From an uncultured bacterium (GTDB lineage Bacteria; Verrucomicrobiota; Kiritimatiellia; RFP12; UBA1067), in contig CADCOC010000024.1 of NCBI GenBank assembly GCA_902802945.1, positions 1-36,726 of the forward strand: DNA of 36,726 nucleotides, given 5' to 3'. A model generated the notes under the pieces. It worked only from the letters and a program-made list of their open reading frames with translations. It did not search any database and was not told the origin of the DNA. Positions 20,900 through 29,352 of this stretch are shown here, in pieces. How positions within the stretch are numbered: position 1 is the first letter of the stretch; each line of letters starts with the position of its first letter. A program made the position numbers and the translations under genes.

Positions 20900-21325
20900 A
20901 TGGCGAAGAAGATCCTGCTCCTGAACGGACCGAACCTCGCGCTTCTCGGCACGCGCGAGCCGCAGATCTACGGCACGACCACGCTGGCGGACATCGTCGC
21001 CGCCACGCGCGCCGCGGCCGAGGCGCGTGGCTGGACGCTCGACGCGTTCCAGAGCGACGTGGAGGGTGAGCTCGTGCACGCCATCTGCCAGGCGCGCGGC
21101 GTGTACGACGGCATCGTCATCAACCCCGCGGCCTACACCCACACGAGCGTGGCGCTCCATGACGCCATCAAGGCGAGCGGGGTGCCCACGGTGGAGGTGC
21201 ACATTTCCAACGTCTACGCCCGCGAGGGCTACCGCCACGAGTCTCTCACCGCGCCGTCGTGCGTAGGGCAGATTTGCGGCTTCGGGCCTAAAGGGTACCT
21301 GCTGGCGCTGGAGGCGCTCGCGTAG
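20900..21325 (+). CDS. aroQ: Type II 3-dehydroquinate dehydratase
   Basis: Third step of the shikimate pathway. The 141 residues match the family length and motifs: LLNGPNLALLGTREPQIYG with the catalytic Tyr24, FQSDVEGELVHAI, INPAAYTHTSVALHDAI and VEVHISNVYAREGYRHES with the catalytic His regions. A GAGGAGG site lies just before the ATG, 10 bases after yidC. It is a metabolic gene riding in the rpmH-yidC operon. Confidence 0.96.
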   Translation: MAKKILLLNGPNLALLGTREPQIYGTTTLADIVAATRAAAEARGWTLDAFQSDVEGELVHAICQARGVYDGIVINPAAYTHTSVALHDAIKASGVPTVEVHISNVYAREGYRHESLTAPSCVGQICGFGPKGYLLALEALA

Positions 21326-21348
21326 CCGCGTAGGGAGGGAGAAGTTCC

Positions 21349-21552
21349 ATGCGTCCCGGATTCTGGCAGCTTGTAATCATCCTCGTGCTCGTGGTCATGT
21401 TCTTCGGTGGACCGCTCGGCGCGTTCATCCGCGGGATTCGCCAGAGGTCGCAGCCGCCGCCTCCGCCGCCGCGTCCGCAACCCCCGCGCGGACGCAAGGT
21501 GCGCGCCTCCGAGGACATCGTCGACGCGGAGATTATTGAACGGCACGACTAA
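21349..21552 (+). CDS. Small TatA-like single-span membrane protein
   Basis: A 67-residue protein. It has a short polar start, one membrane helix (FWQLVIILVLVVMFFG), then a basic stretch (IRGIRQR), a proline-rich run (PPPPPPRPQPP) and an acidic tail. The W-x-L-hydrophobic-FG-helix plan is that of TatA/TatB, pore components of twin-arginine export, but the helix after FG is short and the proline run is not typical, so this is tentative. A GGAGGGAG site precedes the ATG. The next gene begins immediately after its stop codon, indicating tight coupling. Confidence 0.55.
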   Translation: MRPGFWQLVIILVLVVMFFGGPLGAFIRGIRQRSQPPPPPPRPQPPRGRKVRASEDIVDAEIIERHD

Positions 21553-22992
21553 ATGTTGTTCAATTCACCGGAGTTCCTGCTTTTTCTCCCGCTCGTCTTC
21601 GCGGGATACTGGTTGCTGGGGGCGCATCTCCGTCTCCAAAACCTGTTTGTGGTGGCGGCGAGCTACGTGTTCTACGGCTGGTGGGACTGGCGGTTCCTGG
21701 CTTTGATTGTCTTCACAAGCGCGTGGAGCTGGATCTTTGGTCTCCTGGAGTCGAACGCCGAACCGCGTTCCGCCGCCTCGAAGGCGCGTCTTGCGCTCAG
21801 CTGCGTAATCAACCTCGGCATTCTCGGAGCGTTCAAGTACTACGATTTCTTTGTCGGACAGGCGGCCGAATTGCTGCGCGCCTGCGGTTTCGAGCCGCAC
21901 GTCGCTTTTCTGCAGGTGGCCCTGCCGGTGGGCGTGAGCTTCTACACGTTCCAGGCTCTCAGCTACACGATCGACGTTTACCGCAGGCAGATCGCGCCTA
22001 CGCGCGACCCGATTGCCTTCTTCGCCTTCATCAGTTTCTTCCCGCAGCTCGTAGCTGGTCCGATCGAGCGCGCAACGAACCTTTTGCCGCAGTTCCTTCG
22101 TCCGCGCGCGTTCGACTACGGCGAGGCCGTGCTTGGCTGCCGCCAGATGCTCTGGGGCTTCTTCAAGAAGTGCGTGGTGGCGGACAACTGTGCGGTGGCT
22201 GCAAACTTCCTTCTTAACGACGCTTCTCTCCACAACGGACTCGGCACATGGCTCGGTGTCTTGCTCTTTACGTTCCAGATCTACGGCGACTTCTCCGGCT
22301 ACTCGGACATCGCCATCGGATGCTCGCGCCTTTTCGGCATCCGCCTCATGCGGAACTTCGCCTGTCCCTACTTCGCGCGCGACATTGCAGAGTTCTGGCG
22401 TCGCTGGCACATCTCGCTCACCACCTGGTTCCGCGACTACCTCTACATTCCACTCGGAGGCAGCAGGTGCGGCGCGTGGAAGCGCGTACGCAACACATTC
22501 GTGATTTTCCTCGTCTCGGGCCTCTGGCACGGTGCCAACTGGACGTTCGTCGCCTGGGGAGCGTTCCACGCCGCGCTGTTCCTGCCGCTTCTGCTCGGCG
22601 GACGCAACCGCCGCCATCTGGACGTCGTGGCGGAGGACCGCGCGCTGCCGTCCCTGCGCGAGCTCGGCGAGATGCTGCGCACGTTCTTCTTTGCGCTTCT
22701 TGGCTGGACGCTCTTCCGCGCGCAGTCGATCAGCGAGGCTGGCCGCTGGTTCCGCGACATGGTCGATGTGCGGACGTTCGGCTCGCTGCACCATCTGCCT
22801 CGCGAGACGACAATCGCGGCGGTCGCGGTCGCCGCGCTGCTGCTCGTGGAGTGGTTCAACCGTCGTGAGGCATACGGCTGCGCGCGTCTGCCGCGCCTGA
22901 CTTCTATGCGATGGGGCGTGTACTTCGTCCTCCTCTGGCTAGTCGTGTTCTACACGCCTGGCAGCCAGACGTTCATCTACTTCCAGTTCTGA
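21553..22992 (+). CDS. MBOAT family O-acyltransferase (AlgI/DltB-like)
   Basis: A 479-residue polytopic membrane protein expected to pass acetyl groups across the inner membrane for O-acetylation of an exported polysaccharide. It opens with the family pattern FNSPEFLLFLPLVFAGYWLL and contains FFPQLVAGPIERA, FWRRWHISLTTWFRDYLYIPLGG and LWHGANWTFVAWGAFHA, where His326 is the invariant MBOAT histidine. It starts directly after the stop of the TatA-like gene and is followed by an SGNH-like protein, the usual partner that completes transfer to the glycan. Confidence 0.93.
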   Translation: MLFNSPEFLLFLPLVFAGYWLLGAHLRLQNLFVVAASYVFYGWWDWRFLALIVFTSAWSWIFGLLESNAEPRSAASKARLALSCVINLGILGAFKYYDFFVGQAAELLRACGFEPHVAFLQVALPVGVSFYTFQALSYTIDVYRRQIAPTRDPIAFFAFISFFPQLVAGPIERATNLLPQFLRPRAFDYGEAVLGCRQMLWGFFKKCVVADNCAVAANFLLNDASLHNGLGTWLGVLLFTFQIYGDFSGYSDIAIGCSRLFGIRLMRNFACPYFARDIAEFWRRWHISLTTWFRDYLYIPLGGSRCGAWKRVRNTFVIFLVSGLWHGANWTFVAWGAFHAALFLPLLLGGRNRRHLDVVAEDRALPSLRELGEMLRTFFFALLGWTLFRAQSISEAGRWFRDMVDVRTFGSLHHLPRETTIAAVAVAALLLVEWFNRREAYGCARLPRLTSMRWGVYFVLLWLVVFYTPGSQTFIYFQF

Positions 22993-23002
22993 GGTGCGGA
23001 CC

Positions 23003-23923
23003 ATGCGACGATTTTTGAAACGCCTTATCCTGTTCGCCGCGATTCCGACCGTAATCGCGGTTGTGTGGACGGCGTTCGTCGTGGTCATGGAGTACCGCTC
23101 CTACGTGGGCGCGCTGACGCTCGCGGAAGGCGAGACGATGGTGGTGTGCGGCGACTCGCAGACGAAGGACGCGCTCGATCCCGCCATCATTCCGGGCCTG
23201 CGCAACTTCAGCACTGCGGCCACCACGTGCGACCAGGACGCGATGCGGCTGAAGGACGTGCTGGCGGCGAATCCCGGCAAGGTCCGCCGCGTGCTGATCG
23301 ACGTTTCGCCGCTCAAGATCGGCTACGACATCTCGCGTCCGGTCTCAGAGCTCAACGCGGCGCGCGTCCATACGTTCATCCACTTCTACCACTTCAAGGA
23401 GAACAGGCGTCCGCTTGGATCCGTCCTCTCGCTCTGGCGTGACGTGGTGTTCAAGCGCAAGTTCAACGAGTTCCGCAAGTCGATTCTGCGCGGAAGGCGT
23501 TGGAAGAGCTCGCTCGTCGGCGGCTTCGATCCGTCAACGGGCGTGGGATTCGTCTCGCGCAAACTGCGCAAGATGGCACGGTCGGACGCGACGGACAAGG
23601 CTGCGCGCGTCAACAGCCGCCCGCCGGCCACTTCGGACCTGCCGCTGCTCGACATCCTGGAGGAGCAGGTCAAGCTTGTCCGCGCCGCCGGCGCCGAGCC
23701 GATAATCACGACGATGCCGCTTTCGGGGCCGCTCCGCGAGGCGATCGACCCAGCACGCCGCGCGGCGTTCACGCGGGAGGTGGAGGCGCTTGCGCGCCGT
23801 CTTGGCGTTGTCTACCTCAACTACCTGGAACTAGACCTGCCAATCGAGTGCTGGCATGACGGAAACCACCTCAACCGCGACGGGGCCGAGGTGTTCTCGA
23901 AGCGTTTCCTACGCGATCTCTAG
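23003..23923 (+). CDS. SGNH hydrolase-like partner of the MBOAT acyltransferase
   Basis: A 306-residue protein anchored by one N-terminal membrane helix (about residues 7-26). The rest should lie in the periplasm. An SGNH-like active site can be proposed: Ser52 in VVCGDSQTKD, and Asp286/His289 in HDGNHLNRDG near the C-terminus, matching the GDS and DxxH blocks. Such proteins act with MBOAT proteins (compare AlgX/AlgJ or PatB) to attach acetyl groups to polysaccharide. The ATG at 23003 is preferred because GAGG lies 8 bases upstream; a GTG at 22994 is an in-frame alternative. It is the last gene of the rpmH-led run. Confidence 0.75.
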   Translation: MRRFLKRLILFAAIPTVIAVVWTAFVVVMEYRSYVGALTLAEGETMVVCGDSQTKDALDPAIIPGLRNFSTAATTCDQDAMRLKDVLAANPGKVRRVLIDVSPLKIGYDISRPVSELNAARVHTFIHFYHFKENRRPLGSVLSLWRDVVFKRKFNEFRKSILRGRRWKSSLVGGFDPSTGVGFVSRKLRKMARSDATDKAARVNSRPPATSDLPLLDILEEQVKLVRAAGAEPIITTMPLSGPLREAIDPARRAAFTREVEALARRLGVVYLNYLELDLPIECWHDGNHLNRDGAEVFSKRFLRDL

Positions 23924-23932
23924 ATTTTCCAA

Positions 23933-23961
23933 TTGCGCTCAGTGCCGTGATATGGTAGTAT
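23933..23961 (+). promoter_or_regulatory. Promoter of the thioredoxin-like gene
   Basis: A -35 TTGCGC (23933-23938), a 17-base spacer ending in TGG, and a -10 TAGTAT (23956-23961). Confidence 0.6.
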
Positions 23962-23967
23962 TTTCGC

Positions 23968-24071
23968 GTCCAAGGCGGGATGGGCTTTGGCCGGGTGGCC
24001 AGTGCGGAAGTTCCGCCGGTACGGGGGCGTGCGCACAGGCGCATGGTCCCCACAAAATCAGGAAAGCACTA
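23968..24071 (+). promoter_or_regulatory. Structured 5' leader of the thioredoxin-like gene
   Basis: About 105 bases lie between the predicted start of transcription and the ATG. They contain several short inverted repeats, including TGGCC-GGGT-GGCCA and GCGGAA-G-TTCCGC, in a GC-rich run. No known riboswitch class was recognised. It may be a regulatory leader or only GC-rich spacer. Confidence 0.3.
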
Positions 24072-25019
24072 ATGAAAACGAAAATCCTTCTCGCGGCTGC
24101 GGTCGCGGCAATCGCGGGCACGGTGTCCGCCGCAACGTCCACCCCGGCAGGATGGACCGACGACTTCGAGGCCGCCAAAAAGCAGGCCGCCGCCGAAAAC
24201 AAGCTGCTGCTCGTGGACTTCTCGGGAAGCGACTGGTGCGGCTGGTGCAAGAAGCTCGACAAGGAAGTATTCGCCAAGCCCGAATTCCTTGAAGGCGCGA
24301 AGAAGGATTTCGTCCTCGTGATGGTCGACTCGCCCAGCGACAAGAAGCTCCTCTCCGAAAAGGCCGCGAAGCAGAATCCCAAGCTCGTCGAGAAGTACGA
24401 GGTCCATGGATTCCCGACCGTCCTGATCATGGACGCCGACGGCGTAGTTCTGGACAAGACCGGCTACCGTCGCGGCGGACCGGAGGAATACTTGAAGAGC
24501 CTCGCTGAAATTAAGAAGTCCTCCGCAAAGCTGATCACCCTCAAGCGCGACATCGCAGGGAAGGCCAAGGGCGACCCTGCGCGCCTCGCGAAGATCGACG
24601 CCGCGTTCGCGGACGCAGAGGAGGATACTCTCAAGAAGAACTCGGACCTCATCCAGGAACTCCTCGACAACGACCCTGACGGCAAGTACGCCGCGAAGTA
24701 TCCATTCGTCAAGTACCGCATGCCGCTCGACAAGAAGCTCAGGGCAGTGTTCGCCGACCTCAACGGCCGCTTCAGGAAGAGAATGAGGGAAGTCGCCGGC
24801 GAGGATAAGCGTCCTAGCCGCGAGCAAATGGAACAGGTCAGGTCTGAAATTGACGTCTATGCGGTCGAGTCCCTGCGCAAGCTATTGACGGAAACCACCA
24901 AGGAGCAGGCCGCCGCGCCCGAATACGCCAAGAAGGAGTACGCTTCGTTCATCAAGCGGCTTGAATCGACCCTCAAGGGCATCGAGGGCCGCGGCAAGAA
25001 GTCCGACAAGTCAAAGTGA
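24072..25019 (+). CDS. Exported thioredoxin-fold protein
   Basis: A 315-residue protein with a signal peptide (MKTKILLAAAVAAIAGTVSA). A thioredoxin domain follows (about residues 28-150) with the redox pair Cys56-Gly-Trp-Cys59 in SDWCGWCKKLD and the cis-proline segment VHGFPTVLIMDADG. This is the thioredoxin_7/DsbD-gamma-like layout of periplasmic disulfide reductases. The remaining residues (about 160-315) are Lys/Glu/Ala-rich and mostly helical, with no recognised domain. GGAAAG lies 5 bases before the ATG. A 9-bp inverted repeat follows the gene. Confidence 0.82.
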   Translation: MKTKILLAAAVAAIAGTVSAATSTPAGWTDDFEAAKKQAAAENKLLLVDFSGSDWCGWCKKLDKEVFAKPEFLEGAKKDFVLVMVDSPSDKKLLSEKAAKQNPKLVEKYEVHGFPTVLIMDADGVVLDKTGYRRGGPEEYLKSLAEIKKSSAKLITLKRDIAGKAKGDPARLAKIDAAFADAEEDTLKKNSDLIQELLDNDPDGKYAAKYPFVKYRMPLDKKLRAVFADLNGRFRKRMREVAGEDKRPSREQMEQVRSEIDVYAVESLRKLLTETTKEQAAAPEYAKKEYASFIKRLESTLKGIEGRGKKSDKSK

Positions 25020-25049
25020 CATCTCGTCTCGCGTCTATCGTCTCACGTC

Positions 25050-25076
25050 ATCGTGCCGTCTGCCATCCGGCACGAT
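25050..25076 (+). terminator. Possible terminator after the thioredoxin-like gene
   Basis: ATCGTGCCG (25050-25058) and CGGCACGAT (25068-25076) form a perfect 9-bp stem around a 9-base loop, 31 bases after the stop codon. There is no T-tract, so this is either a factor-assisted terminator or an unrelated hairpin. Confidence 0.4.
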
Positions 25077-25168
25077 TCCGCTCATGGTGTGTGGCGCGCG
25101 CCAGATAGGGCGGGGCCTTCGCTGGTGAATTGACAGGTGAATTCCTATACCACGGATTCCCAGAAATA

Positions 25169-25177
25169 TGATATACT
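25169..25177 (+). promoter_or_regulatory. Extended -10 promoter of argG
   Basis: TGA followed by TATACT (25172-25177). No -35 is seen at 17 bases. The leader to the chosen argG start is about 110 bases. Confidence 0.6.
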
Positions 25178-25183
25178 AACCGC

Positions 25184-25292
25184 GCTGGACTTTTCAGACG
25201 CGCAGGGTCGTTTCAGCGAGTTCCGTCAAGCCGTGTGACTTGCCTCGCGAATGGTGCGAAAGAGGGTTCGGCAAGTGCCTAGAAAAACAAAG
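25184..25292 (+). promoter_or_regulatory. Leader region of argG
   Basis: The leader contains ACTTGCC and GGCAAGT, a 7-bp complementary pair enclosing about 25 bases that include an in-frame ATG at 25251. No known riboswitch or attenuator was recognised. The rest of the gap (25077-25168) shows nothing further. Confidence 0.3.
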
Positions 25293-26528
25293 ATGAAACT
25301 CGAAGAACTCAAGGGCAAGACCGTCGGCGTGTGCGTGTCGGGCGGCCTCGATTCGAAAACGATCTGCTGCGTCCTCCTGGACGCCGGCGTGAAGGTGAAG
25401 GCGTTCAGCGCGAACGTCGGCCAGCCGGACGAGAAGGACATCAACGACATCAAGAAGCGCATGGCCCCCACGGGCGTGGACACCACGATCGTGGACGTGA
25501 CGAAGGAAATGGCCGAAATCTGCTTCGAGACGGTCAAGTGCCAGGCGATGTACGACGGCGGCTACTGGAACTCCACGGGCATCGCGCGCGCGGTGACGGT
25601 CCAGAAGCTCCTCCCCGCGATGAAGAAGGCCGGCTGCGTGGCGCTCGTCCACGGCGCGACGGGCCGCGGCAACGACCAGATGCGCTTCGAGCGCTACACG
25701 AACGTGCTCGATCCGAAGTTCGGCGTGTACGCCCCGTGGCGCGATTCGGACCTCCTCAAGAAGTTCCCCGGCCGCACCCAGATGGTCGAGTTCCTCGCGA
25801 AGCGCGGCATCGTCGCGTTCGTGGGCACGAAGAAGAAGTACTCCACCGATGCGAACCTCGCCGGCCTCTCCCACGAGGCGGAGGACCTGGAGTCGATGGA
25901 GACCTCCATGCGCATCGTGAAGCCCACGATGGGCGTGTGGCCCGAGAAGGCCCCGAACAAGGTCGAGAAGGTCACGCTCTCCTTCGTGAAGGGCCGCTGC
26001 GTGGCCGTCAACGGCAAGAAGATGACGCCGTATGAGGTCATGCTCGAGATGAACAAGATCGGCGGACGCAACGGCATCGGCATGAAGCACGCGCTCGAGA
26101 ACCGCATCATCGGCACGAAGAGCCGCGGCGTGTACGAGGCGCCGGGCATGGAAGTGCTGAGCTGGGGCCTCAAGTACATCTACGAGGGCGTGATGGACCG
26201 CCGCTCGACGCTCCTCTTCCAGCAGCTCTCCAAGCTCGTCGCCGACCAGATCTACGACGGACGCTGGTTTGACCCCGCCACCCAGGCCGCGCGCGCCGCG
26301 ATCCAGGTGTGGGCGGACAAGGCCACGGCCGACATCACGCTCGGCCTCTACAAGGGCAACATCTTCTTCGAGTCCCTCACGGGCCTCAAGGCCACGATCT
26401 ACAACGAGGCCGACAGCTCGATGGAGGCCTCCAACGGACTCAACCCGCACAGCTCGCAGGGCTTCGCGGAAATCCAGTCCGTCGAGGCGAAGATGCTCGC
26501 GAAGTCGGGCCAGATCGTCGCAAAGTGA
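25293..26528 (+). CDS. argG: Argininosuccinate synthase
   Basis: Joins citrulline and aspartate using ATP in arginine biosynthesis. The 411 residues show the N-type ATP pyrophosphatase P-loop VSGGLDSKT, the citrulline/aspartate-site pattern HGATGRGNDQMRFE, a YSTDANLAGLSHEAEDLE segment, and IGGRNGIGMKHALENRIIGTKSRGVYE, trimmed here to its core GIGMKHALENRIIGTKSRG, followed by EAPG. The start at 25293 matches the family; an in-frame ATG at 25251 would add 14 very basic residues and has no ribosome binding site. No strong Shine-Dalgarno site precedes either. It is followed 19 bases later by the sugar-kinase gene, so the two are probably co-transcribed. Confidence 0.93.
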   Translation: MKLEELKGKTVGVCVSGGLDSKTICCVLLDAGVKVKAFSANVGQPDEKDINDIKKRMAPTGVDTTIVDVTKEMAEICFETVKCQAMYDGGYWNSTGIARAVTVQKLLPAMKKAGCVALVHGATGRGNDQMRFERYTNVLDPKFGVYAPWRDSDLLKKFPGRTQMVEFLAKRGIVAFVGTKKKYSTDANLAGLSHEAEDLESMETSMRIVKPTMGVWPEKAPNKVEKVTLSFVKGRCVAVNGKKMTPYEVMLEMNKIGGRNGIGMKHALENRIIGTKSRGVYEAPGMEVLSWGLKYIYEGVMDRRSTLLFQQLSKLVADQIYDGRWFDPATQAARAAIQVWADKATADITLGLYKGNIFFESLTGLKATIYNEADSSMEASNGLNPHSSQGFAEIQSVEAKMLAKSGQIVAK

Positions 26529-26547
26529 CACAGCGAGGGGTGAGAAG

Positions 26548-27591
26548 ATGTCGAGCCGCGAATACTCCGCCGACGAGCTGCGCGAGGTGCTGGCCGGGAT
26601 GGGCGTCAAGGACGTCGTCTCGGCGGCGCGCTACGGCAGCGGGCATATCAACGACACGTTCAAGGTTGACTGCGCGTCCGGGACGTCGTACATCCTCCAG
26701 CGCATCAACACGGACATCTTCGACCCCGACGCCGTGATGTCGAACATCCGCCGCGTGACGGAGCACATCCGCGCGAAGGGCGGCGGCACGCTGGAAGTCG
26801 TCGCCTACACGCGCCCGTGGCGTCTCTACGCCTTCATCAAGGGTGCGCACACGGTGGACGTGATCACCGAGGCGGGACAGGCGTTCAAGGCGGCCAGCGC
26901 GTTCGCGGACTTCCAGAACGCGCTCGCCGACCTGCCCGCGCCTCGCCTGATCGACATCATCCCCAACTTCCACAACACCGTCTCGCGCATCGCGCAGCTC
27001 GACGCCGCGCGCGCGGCGGACGTGAAGGGCCGCGCCGCGTCGTGCGCCGCAGAGCTCGACTTCGTGGACGCCCGCCGCGCCGAGGCTTCACGGATCGTTG
27101 ACCTCATGGCGCGCGGCGACATCCCCGAGCGCATCACGCACAACGACACGAAGATCAACAACGTGATGCTCGACGACGTGACGGGCCTCGGCACGCACGT
27201 GATCGACCTCGACACCACGATGCCCGGCTGCGCCCTCTATGATTTCGGCGACATGGTGCGCACCTCCACGGCGAACGCCGCCGAGGACGAGCGCGACCTC
27301 GCGAAGGTGTTTTCGCGCAAGGAGTACTTCGAGCAGCTCGTCAAGGGCTACCTCGGCAAGGCGAAGTTCCTCAACGAGGCGGAGCTCGCGAACCTCGCGT
27401 TCTCCGGACGCCTCATCACCCTCACGATCGGCATCCGCTTCCTCACGGACTACCTCGCCGGCGACGTCTACTTCCACACGACGTGCGACGACCACAACCT
27501 CGTGCGCGCGCGCACGCAGTTCAAGATGGTGCAGTCGATGGAGGAGCAGGCCGCCGACTACGAGGCGATCATCCGCGCGACCGCGCGCTGA
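26548..27591 (+). CDS. N-acetylhexosamine 1-kinase-like phosphotransferase
   Basis: A 347-residue kinase of the aminoglycoside-phosphotransferase fold. The best match by pattern is NahK, which phosphorylates GlcNAc/GalNAc at C1 in the lacto-N-biose pathway. Evidence: an ATP-loop-like GSGHINDTFKV with LQRIN, the catalytic loop ITHNDTKINNVMLDD with Asp200, and the metal site VIDLDTTMPGCALYDFGDMVR with Asp220/Asp222. A GAGGGGTGAG site precedes the ATG. The setting between argG and proS says little about the substrate, but the glycan genes in the window fit a role in hexosamine salvage. Other sugar or amino-alcohol kinases of this fold cannot be excluded. Confidence 0.8.
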   Translation: MSSREYSADELREVLAGMGVKDVVSAARYGSGHINDTFKVDCASGTSYILQRINTDIFDPDAVMSNIRRVTEHIRAKGGGTLEVVAYTRPWRLYAFIKGAHTVDVITEAGQAFKAASAFADFQNALADLPAPRLIDIIPNFHNTVSRIAQLDAARAADVKGRAASCAAELDFVDARRAEASRIVDLMARGDIPERITHNDTKINNVMLDDVTGLGTHVIDLDTTMPGCALYDFGDMVRTSTANAAEDERDLAKVFSRKEYFEQLVKGYLGKAKFLNEAELANLAFSGRLITLTIGIRFLTDYLAGDVYFHTTCDDHNLVRARTQFKMVQSMEEQAADYEAIIRATAR

Positions 27592-27611
27592 AGAGAATTT
27601 GGAGAATAGAC

Positions 27612-29327
27612 ATGAAGTGGTCAAAGATGATGATCCAGACCCTGCGGGAAGATCCGGGGGACGCTGAAATCGACTCGCACAAGCTGCTCGTCCGGGCGGC
27701 GATCGTCAAGAAGACGGCCGCCGGGCTGTTCACGTTCCTGCCCCTCGGCATGAGGGCTCTGCGCAAGGTCGAGGCGATCGTGCGCGAGGAGATGAACCGC
27801 GCGGGCGCGCAGGAACTGCTCATGCCGATTCTCCAGCCCGCCGAACTGTGGCAGACCACGGGGCGCTGGGAGACGATGGGCGCGAACATGTTCAAGCTCA
27901 AGGACCGCGCCCAGCACGACTTCGCGCTCGGCCCGACCGCCGAAGAGGAGGTGACGGACGTCGTCAAGTCCATCGTCAGCTCCTACCGCCAGCTGCCGGT
28001 TATTGTCTATCAGATCCAGACAAAGTTCCGCGACGAGACGCGTCCGCGCTTCGGCCTCATGCGCTCGAAGGAGTTCATCATGAAGGACGCCTACTCCTTC
28101 GACGTGGATGCCGCCGGCGCGGACGAGAGCTACTGGACGATGTACCACGCCTACGAGCGCATCTTCGCGCGCTGCGGTCTCAAGGCGACGCCTGTACAGG
28201 CCGACGGCGGCGACATGGGCGACTCGATGACGCACGAGTTCCACGCGCTCGCCGACGCGGGCGAGGATGGCATCGCAAGCTGCCCCGCGTGCGGCTACGC
28301 CGCCAACCTCGAAAGAGCCGAACGCAAGCTCGCGGGAGGGTCACGCTCCGTCGTGACCGACGCGGCCGAGGCCGTGCCTACGCCGAACGCGCGCACGATC
28401 GAGGAGGTGGCGGCGTTCTTCGGCCTGCCGCCGTCCGCGTTCGTCAAGACGCTCGTCTACGTGGCCGACGGCAAGCCCGTGATGGTGTGCGTGCCCGGCG
28501 ACCACGACGTGAACGAGGTGAAGCTCAAGCGTTTCCTGAAGGCGAAGTCCGTGGCGCTCGCGGATGCGCGGACGGTCGAGGAAGTGACGGGCGCGCCCGT
28601 CGGTTTCGCCGGTCCCGTGAAACCCGCGAAGGCGGACGTGCCGATCTACGCCGAATCGGCGCTCGAAGGGGCGTCGGGCGTTGTGGTGGGCGCGAACCAG
28701 TCCGATACGCACCTCAAGAACGTCGATCTCGCGCGCGACGCGAAGATCACGGCCTACGCCGACCTCGTCATCTGCGGCGCGGGCGATCTCTGCCCGAAGT
28801 GCGGCAAGCCGATGGAGCTCAAGCGCGGCATCGAGGTGGGACAGGTGTTCAAGCTCGGCACGAAGTACACGGACGCGTTCAAGGCCGTGTACAAGAACGA
28901 CCAGCTCAAGGAGAACGTGATGATCATGGGCTGCTACGGCGTGGGCGTGAGTCGCACGATGCAGGCCGTGGTGGAGCAGAGCCACGACAAGGACGGCATC
29001 ATCTGGCCCGCGAGCGTGGCGCCGTTCCAGGTGGTGCTCGACCTCCTCGACCCCGACAACGCCGACGTCGCGAAGGTCGCCGGCGACCTCGAGACGCAGC
29101 TGGAGGCGGCGGGCATCGACGTGCTCGTGGACGACCGCGCGGAACGTCCGGGCGTGAAGTTCAAGGACGCCGACCTCATCGGCTTTCCCGTGCGCGTGGT
29201 CGTGGGCGCGAAGGGCCTTGCGAACGGCGGCGTCGAAATCAAGCGCCGCGACCAGCCGAAGGAGGCGATGATCAAGGTCGCCCCAGACGCGGCTCTCGCC
29301 GCAATCCAGTCCGCCCTCGCCGTGTAA
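27612..29327 (+). CDS. proS: Prolyl-tRNA synthetase (bacterial type)
   Basis: A class II aminoacyl-tRNA synthetase of 571 residues. It shows the opening KMMIQTLREDP, motif 1 (GLFTFLPLGMRAL), motif 2 (TKFRDETRPRFGLMRSKEFIMKDAYSFD, here noted by RDETRPRFGLMRSKEF), a YbaK-like editing insertion (about residues 250-400), motif 3 (GCYGVGVSRTMQA) and the anticodon-binding domain. GGAG precedes the ATG. Just before the editing insertion, residues 242-249 (GGSRSVVT) are encoded by a hairpin repeat (28334-28358). It follows the sugar kinase by 20 bases. Confidence 0.96.
   Translation: MKWSKMMIQTLREDPGDAEIDSHKLLVRAAIVKKTAAGLFTFLPLGMRALRKVEAIVREEMNRAGAQELLMPILQPAELWQTTGRWETMGANMFKLKDRAQHDFALGPTAEEEVTDVVKSIVSSYRQLPVIVYQIQTKFRDETRPRFGLMRSKEFIMKDAYSFDVDAAGADESYWTMYHAYERIFARCGLKATPVQADGGDMGDSMTHEFHALADAGEDGIASCPACGYAANLERAERKLAGGSRSVVTDAAEAVPTPNARTIEEVAAFFGLPPSAFVKTLVYVADGKPVMVCVPGDHDVNEVKLKRFLKAKSVALADARTVEEVTGAPVGFAGPVKPAKADVPIYAESALEGASGVVVGANQSDTHLKNVDLARDAKITAYADLVICGAGDLCPKCGKPMELKRGIEVGQVFKLGTKYTDAFKAVYKNDQLKENVMIMGCYGVGVSRTMQAVVEQSHDKDGIIWPASVAPFQVVLDLLDPDNADVAKVAGDLETQLEAAGIDVLVDDRAERPGVKFKDADLIGFPVRVVVGAKGLANGGVEIKRRDQPKEAMIKVAPDAALAAIQSALAV
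28334..28358. repeat. Hairpin repeat copy in proS
   Basis: GGGAG is followed by a perfect 7-bp stem, GGTCACG and CGTGACC, around CTCCGT. This is the same architecture and loop as the intergenic copy at 8609-8633, with two compensated base-pair differences. It encodes part of the linker between the catalytic core and the editing insertion. Confidence 0.75.
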
Positions 29328-29352
29328 CTCCTGTAATTGCCGGGGACGCAGC

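Noticed and set aside
23968..24071. Known riboswitch (c-di-GMP, fluoride, glycine and preQ1 types considered)
   Set aside because: None of the conserved core strings of these classes could be matched by eye.
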